From: Byssochlamys sp. IMV 00236
Taxonomy: Eukaryota > Ascomycota > Eurotiomycetes > Eurotiales > Thermoascaceae
DNA: 23,121 nucleotides
Direction of reading: 5' to 3'
Assembly: GCA_001931875.2 (NCBI GenBank)
Contig: MSJH02000079.1
Coordinates: forward strand, 1-23,121
Positions within the stretch are counted from its first letter, which is position 1. Each line of letters begins with the position of its first letter. Below are positions 17,534-23,121 of the stretch, piece by piece. A program made the position numbers and the translations under genes. Under the pieces are notes generated by a model. That model worked only from the letters and a program-made list of their open reading frames with translations, was not told the DNA's origin and ran no database searches.

Positions 17534-20500
17534 TTATTGAGGCAAACAGCAAAGCAGAGCAAAGTCATCTTTATGTGAATAAAGCCATACGCACCTGTGT
17601 TTGGCATTGATTAATTTTTGAACAGCTTGTCTTACTTTCGAGAGGGTATCTTGCTGATTTACATTTATATGTTCTAATAGTTTTTTATAGTCGTCATCCT
17701 GCCAAAAGTTATATCCAACCATATATCGTACAACGTCTTTTGGTAGATCAAATGCGACTACTTGCACATCTTTCTTCAAGTCTTCGATAATAGGTGATAT
17801 TCGATGAATGGCTAATGCAAATGGTATTAGATATGTGTTAGCCATTGTTGTATTGTTTACCTTTGTCAGTGATTGCAGTTTTATGCTTGTGCTTGATCTT
17901 TGTACGTTCTTTGCCTCGACTTTCACTGAACACTATATTCACATCGAAAGCCATTTTCTTTTGTTCCATGCCTTCGCCTTTGGATAATTCTAATGAGAAT
18001 GGGTCATTGCGTACTGATAGAAATGGTTTAGTAAAGTAAAAAAGTCATGCTTGTACTATACTTACCAGAATCCGAAGCATCCTTTGACTTTAGCTCGTGC
18101 TTATTTCTAACTCTTGCTATAGAATCAACTCTTATCTGTTCATTTATTTCTGCTGTGAGCCATTGACATAAATCTGTTTTGCTGACTTCGGTTTCTGTTC
18201 GTCTTAAAACATCCTTTACTTTCACAGTCGTTTCACCCTTATTACTCTCTGAGTTCTTATGCTTTACAATCACAACCCAGTTGATACATGCTTTCTTACA
18301 GAGAGACACAAGGTCTTCTGGTGAAAGGTTGTTTTGTTCTTCATCGTCATATTGGAATTGAGCTCGAATACCATGACTCCAAAGTTCGTGAACAAGGTCC
18401 AGCCTTTCTTGCAACAGAACTTTACCAAAACTTGCAACATACACATCGCACCGTTTAGGAGCCCATAAACCAAAGCTTCGCATCTTTTCATTCTTTGTCT
18501 TCATCAAATGTTTGACTTGTTCAGATTGGTGCATGTCCAAATGTCTGATGAGTTTTTGGACAGCAATATTGACCCCCACAGCACGAAGCTTACGATTTGC
18601 AGTGGCATTGGGATGAGCAAAATGCTGAATGAGGAAATCGTATCTGCCGCCTACTGCCAACACATCCTTACGCTTCGAATCAATTGTATCTGTAACTGCT
18701 TCAAATACCATACCACCCTTGTAAAAGTGGTTGTTGTAAACCAACAAGGGATGAAAGACAATCCTGTGATGGATTCCAATATACTTGCTTACGTTAAGTA
18801 GAGTTCTTAACGCACCAATATTCTCTCTAAACATGGCTTTATGGCTGCCACTTAATAAAGCTTCAACTTTTCTCGCAACTGTCTCCAAATCACCTATAAA
18901 TGAATATTGGACATCATGCCCTCTTTTTAATTACGTTGCTCTTACCATGAATATTAAATGAAGAAAGTTCATCTAATGCGCTTCGTTGCAAGTGAAACTT
19001 TAGCTTCAACACGTTTCTCACAGCAGCAAAAGAGGGAGCTCTTCCCAAACTGGATAATGCCACGAGCACTCCTTTACGGATATCTGGAGGAACACGACAG
19101 CTGTCTAATATGAGATCAGCAATATTAGTATGATTCACCATAAAATAGAATCCTCCATTTTTATAAGGTGGTAGTTCTTCTAATACTTCCTCTACCACCT
19201 TAAGCACTTCTGCATCTGGAACCATGGGCGCTGCAGTCTCTCGATGAACAATATCAAAATCAGCTTCAAGAACAGCTTCAGGTTGACCGCCACTCTGGTT
19301 TTCTCGATACACTCTGTCAAAAGTAAACCGCTTCAACTCTGGGAATCCCTTTTGACGTGAGACAAATCGTGCAAAGGGCACTGTTTGATCATAAGGAAGT
19401 TGATTTAAAGAGCCTCGTGAGTCCATGAGATAGACTGGGTTCTTCCAGTTCCACTCGTACAAGCTATTTTTTGGAATCAATAAAGGAGCGGATATATCAA
19501 TGGCGCCATGTCGTCGGAATATCTTGGTCATCTGTTCCCTAATTCGGTCAAAGAATATATGACTATACTGATCAAAAGGTATTTCCATGCTTGTTTGATA
19601 ATCATAGGTAAGGTCTTTCAGTCTATCTGCTGATTGTGAAAACATGGCAGACATCAGCTTGTCGTAGTATGGTGTGTTGGGGTTAGCTATTGTTCGTACA
19701 CATTCTTTGATATATTCATCCTCAAGTTTGGGTGGCAAAAGATCGCTTCGTAATAATTCAAAACTATTTGGACGATCCTTGGGTTGAGGGGACAATAGCA
19801 TGGTAATGATTCTCTTTTGGTTGATGTAGCTTGTAGGAAAATCTTCTGGGAATTTACCATTACGGAGTTCGTTCAGTACAACAGCACGTTGCATTCCTGT
19901 TGAGAATTGATAGCACATTTCAAAAAAGATAACACCAAGCGAGAACATGTCTACTTTTTGATTGTATCGCATACCAGATGTTGTGCCAGTTGTTGGGTTT
20001 GGCATAACTTCAGGAGACACATAGAAGGTAGTACCAACACCAGTGGTCATGCTTTCTTCCAAATTGTGCTGACTTGAAGTAGAGTAGCCAGTATAACTTG
20101 TGGATATATTGCTATTCTCTCCAGGCTGATTAAACAGTCTAATCTGGCTTGCAGTACGAGAGAAAATCTGTCCATCTGCCAGAGTCTGATTTGAAGTAGC
20201 CAGTCCAAAATCACCAATTTTAACATCATTATTGGAGTCCAAGAAAATGTTGGCAGGCTTTAGATCGCGATGAATCATTCCTTGGGAGTGTATATGAACT
20301 AGGCCTTCTAATACCTGCCTGAAAAGCCTCCAAGCTTCTTGCTCGTCAATACCTTCATCAATAACATCACGCAGGGTCTTCTTTTCACAATATTCCATTT
20401 GAATGTACAGAACCCTAGTGCGTTGATGCTGTCGTTGACTATCTGAGCTTTTGTCTTCTTTGCTTCTTTTCCTTGTATTGTCTACAGCTCTTTTCATTAA

Positions 20501-23121
20501 AGTCACTTTGGCTCTGTTTGTAGTCGGGGTAACTGAACTGTTCGTGCTTTCTTCAGCAGTGGCTGTGTTATTATCTGTACTGTCTGGTGCAAAGGATATG
20601 AAATCCGAACCATCCTCATCGTCATCCTCTGAAACGAAATCAATATCACTATCACTGCTTGCACTTGTACTTGTGTCATCGTCAAAGCGAATAGCCGAAT
20701 AACTCCTGCTTTTGCTCTTTGATCTATGCTTATCAATTGACAAAAAATCATCAAATTGTTTATAAGCGCTAACATCACCATCTTCTTCATCATATTCTGA
20801 CTCTTCTAAATCATCTTCATCTGAAAAACCTTCACTGTCACTAGCGCTTCCTTTAAGATTTGATCCATCTTCATCTTCAAACCAAGTAGCAAAATATCGT
20901 ACTACGTATTGATGGTGAAGACTGGATAGTGAATGAACTTCTCTTAATATCTTTTTCAAATCTTCGCTATCTTTTGGATCCAATCGAATCTTCTTGATCG
21001 CATATAATCTACCATCTAAACGATTTCGCACTTTGATGACTTCACCAAACCCACCTTTTCCTAAAAACTCAATCTCTTCAAAGTCAGTCTTATAACGTGA
21101 TGTTGTGAAATTCAAAGCTGCAATATCATTTGATATATTTGACGCGCTATTCCTTGCACCGACATAGTTGGATGGTTCGTAAAGTTGTTGGGGAGCAAGC
21201 GCATTGACTGGAGGAGGCAACATGATGGGCTCGGATGCCATCGTCATCAGAGGAGCCCTGCCTCTGATATTGCTTTTACTAGAGTGAATATGCGGTGCGA
21301 CTTGTATAAAGTCAGTAACTGTTGCTTTTCGTGAAACATTTCATCTTACCATTTCCTGTAATAACAGGCTCTGCAACTTGTTCTGATATCACAGAGTCTG
21401 TATCGCCTGCAAAGAATGGATCATTCATTAGGTCAATAGCGGTTGGTCTCTTTTTTGGATCCGGTTCTAGTATTCTTCTTGCAAAAATGTTGGCAGCAGC
21501 AGGTATCTCAGTAGAAGCTGTACGCATAAACGCATCAAAGTCACCAAATTCTTTTGTCACCTCCACTCCCCAAATCATTTCGATAAAAACGACGCCAAGA
21601 CACCAAATATCGTTCTTTCGACCATAGACTCCAGGTCTTTCTCGTACTTCAGGAGAGAGCCAAGAAATGGCCAATTCTGAACTTGATGTATCTTCAGAGT
21701 GCTCGACCAAAGAGTTGGACTTGTTTAAATCTATAGGAGCAAGTCAGCCATACTATTTCATCAAGGATTTATCAAAATACAATACCATGTAATCTTTTGT
21801 TATAACTAATGTCGGCTAACTTGACAGATTGATTGCTGCTACAGAATATAGTATTGGAACGAATTTCTATATAAAGGTGTTAGTTTCAGCCTTTTACCCC
21901 TCCTTTTTTTTTACCTTTGCAAACGAATCCACTCAAATGTATGTGATTTAGAGCCCATAAGAGTTGTTTCATGTACTTGCGAACAATTGTCAATCTTAAC
22001 CCACCACCACATTTCTTTAACAGATCATATAAACTTCCTCCTTGTTCATATTCCATCAAAACATGTAAGATCCAAGAGTTTCTATCCATCTCACTACGAT
22101 CCAATCGAGCATCATAAATATTTACAATATGAGGATGTCTAATGGTCCTTAATCGATCTAATTCTCTTTCAATATCCTGTAGCTTTCTTTTCCCAGCCTG
22201 TGTTGTATAATATGATCCAGATATGTCCACTCTTTTGACTGCTAGTAAAGCTGGTAGTAGTAAGTTATCCACATCTTCAGAAGCATTATTCGCTCCCATA
22301 AGTTTATAATTAACAGGTTGTGCCGTAAAGGTTTCTCCAACAATACCTTTTCCTAGACAAGGACCTAGTGCGACTGTATGGAAGGATATAGTCTTTGAGA
22401 TAACATCTTTCTCTTCCTTGTCAATGGGCACATTGACCACGTTTTCGAACGTGATGAATTTAATATCGCCACTTGACTCAAATCCAGGGTTGATATCTTG
22501 CATATCCAGGTGAAAATCATCCTCTGCAGTATCAGTAAATCCAACAAGCCTCTGTTGTCGCTGTTCCATCGCTGCACGGGCATGTTCTCTCTTTCTTTCG
22601 ATATCCTGCTGAATTTTTTCATTCATCATATCTGACTGAACGCGTAACTCAGCTTCACGTTCTTTTCTGATTCTGTCAAGTTCTTCTTGTTCACGTTCCT
22701 TTTCGACCTTCAAGTCTTGTTCATTTCTGATAATCATTTGCTCATGCAATGTGAGCTTTGACGTAGCTGATGGAGGCATGTTGTGATTAGCTAAAAATGC
22801 ACGGACATGGTCGCTTAGATCATACATCATCTCTTGACCTAATAGTTCATGTGCTGCTTTTTGAAGTGAGGTTGATAGTTGTTGAAGTAAATGTGGTGAT
22901 AAGCCTTGAGGATTGATCAAGTGTAGTTCGGGTGGTTTGTTGGGATAAGATCGAGGAAATCGTACCTTGAGATCAACTGTGACATGAGCTTCGTCTCCCT
23001 CAACGCCTAAGGGACGCAAGTGTAATATGAATTCAGGATCTGTGTGAGCAACCTTTGGATAGAGTCAGAATCTTTTTTTTTTTTTTTTTTTTATAAAAAA
23101 AAAAGGAGTCAATATACCTTC
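17534..23121 (-). CDS. GCN2: Gcn2 eIF2-alpha kinase (N-terminus beyond window)
   Basis: Senses uncharged tRNA and phosphorylates eIF2-alpha to start general amino-acid control. Exons: 23121-23118 (partial), 23039-21915, 21866-21786, 21730-21350, 21300-18946, 18893-18066, 18013-17861 and 17811-17534; 5205 nt, about 1734 aa in the window. Domains: RWD (FPRSYPNKPPELHL, YDLSDHVRAFL; binds Gcn1), a charged coiled region, a pseudokinase (HIHLSGFVCKEIRSN in place of the HRD loop, ADIS in place of DFG), then the true kinase with GKGGFGEV (21061-21038), AIKK (Lys 20995), HRDLKPAN (20272-20249), DFGLA (20212) and GTTFYVSPEV. A Ser/Asp/Glu-rich insert of about 150 residues splits the N-lobe, as in other Gcn2. 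A HisRS-like domain follows (YSHIFFDRIREQM to about 18100), then a C-terminal dimer/ribosome-binding part ending FALLCCLPQ. Intact as seen. Confidence 0.95.

Noticed and set aside
20451..20793. Open frames on either strand over the GCN2 acidic insert
   Set aside because: Alternative-frame readings of the Ser/Asp-rich codon run inside GCN2.
1..23121. CRISPR array, bacterial operon or prophage
   Set aside because: No regularly spaced repeats; introns and gene content are eukaryotic throughout.

Overview
This is nuclear DNA from a fungus, most likely an early-diverging lineage such as Mucoromycota (the phylum is an inference). The genes are eukaryotic, with many 40-75 nt introns (GT-AG, plus one apparent GC-AG), often with a CTAAC/CTAAT-like branch site. 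The background is AT-rich with long T/A tracts. The products are typical fungal housekeeping proteins: Vps1-type dynamin, Gcn2, Rrp8 and a CCDC43-like protein.

Layout. Positions 1-524 (-) hold the 5' part of a secreted GDSL phospholipase-B-like gene, cut by the window edge. Positions 851-2123 (-) are a two-exon family-16 methyltransferase with a long N-terminal extension. Positions 2643 to about 3372 (-) are a small four-exon gene I do not recognise, with an uncertain 5' end. Positions 4195-5118 (+) encode a Q/M/P-rich low-complexity protein. Positions 6071-8499 (+) are an intact eight-exon VPS1 gene. Positions 14950-15857 (+) are a five-exon CCDC43-like gene, meeting RRP8 (15885-17434, -; six exons) tail to tail. 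Positions 17534-23121 (-) are GCN2, lacking only its extreme N-terminus at the window edge.

The accessory block is about 8.8-14.9 kb. It holds two decayed transposon genes in the same orientation. The first (about 8820-11902) is a Helitron Rep-type protein gene. It keeps the N-terminal Cys motifs and the HUH active site, but has in-frame stops, several frameshifts, a His at the second tyrosine position, and no helicase domain. The second (about 11996-14853) is a Fanzor (eukaryotic TnpB homologue) gene. Codons for all three RuvC catalytic acids are still present, but three in-frame stops and about five frameshifts break it. Together they look like a dead Helitron-Fanzor composite or nested insertion, ending about 100 bp upstream of the CCDC43-like start codon.

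The host genes form no operon. They cover independent functions: endosome/vacuole and peroxisome membrane scission (Vps1), rRNA m1A methylation (Rrp8) and amino-acid starvation signalling (Gcn2). The most unusual content is the Fanzor relic and its Helitron neighbour. All exon limits are manual splice predictions without transcript support.
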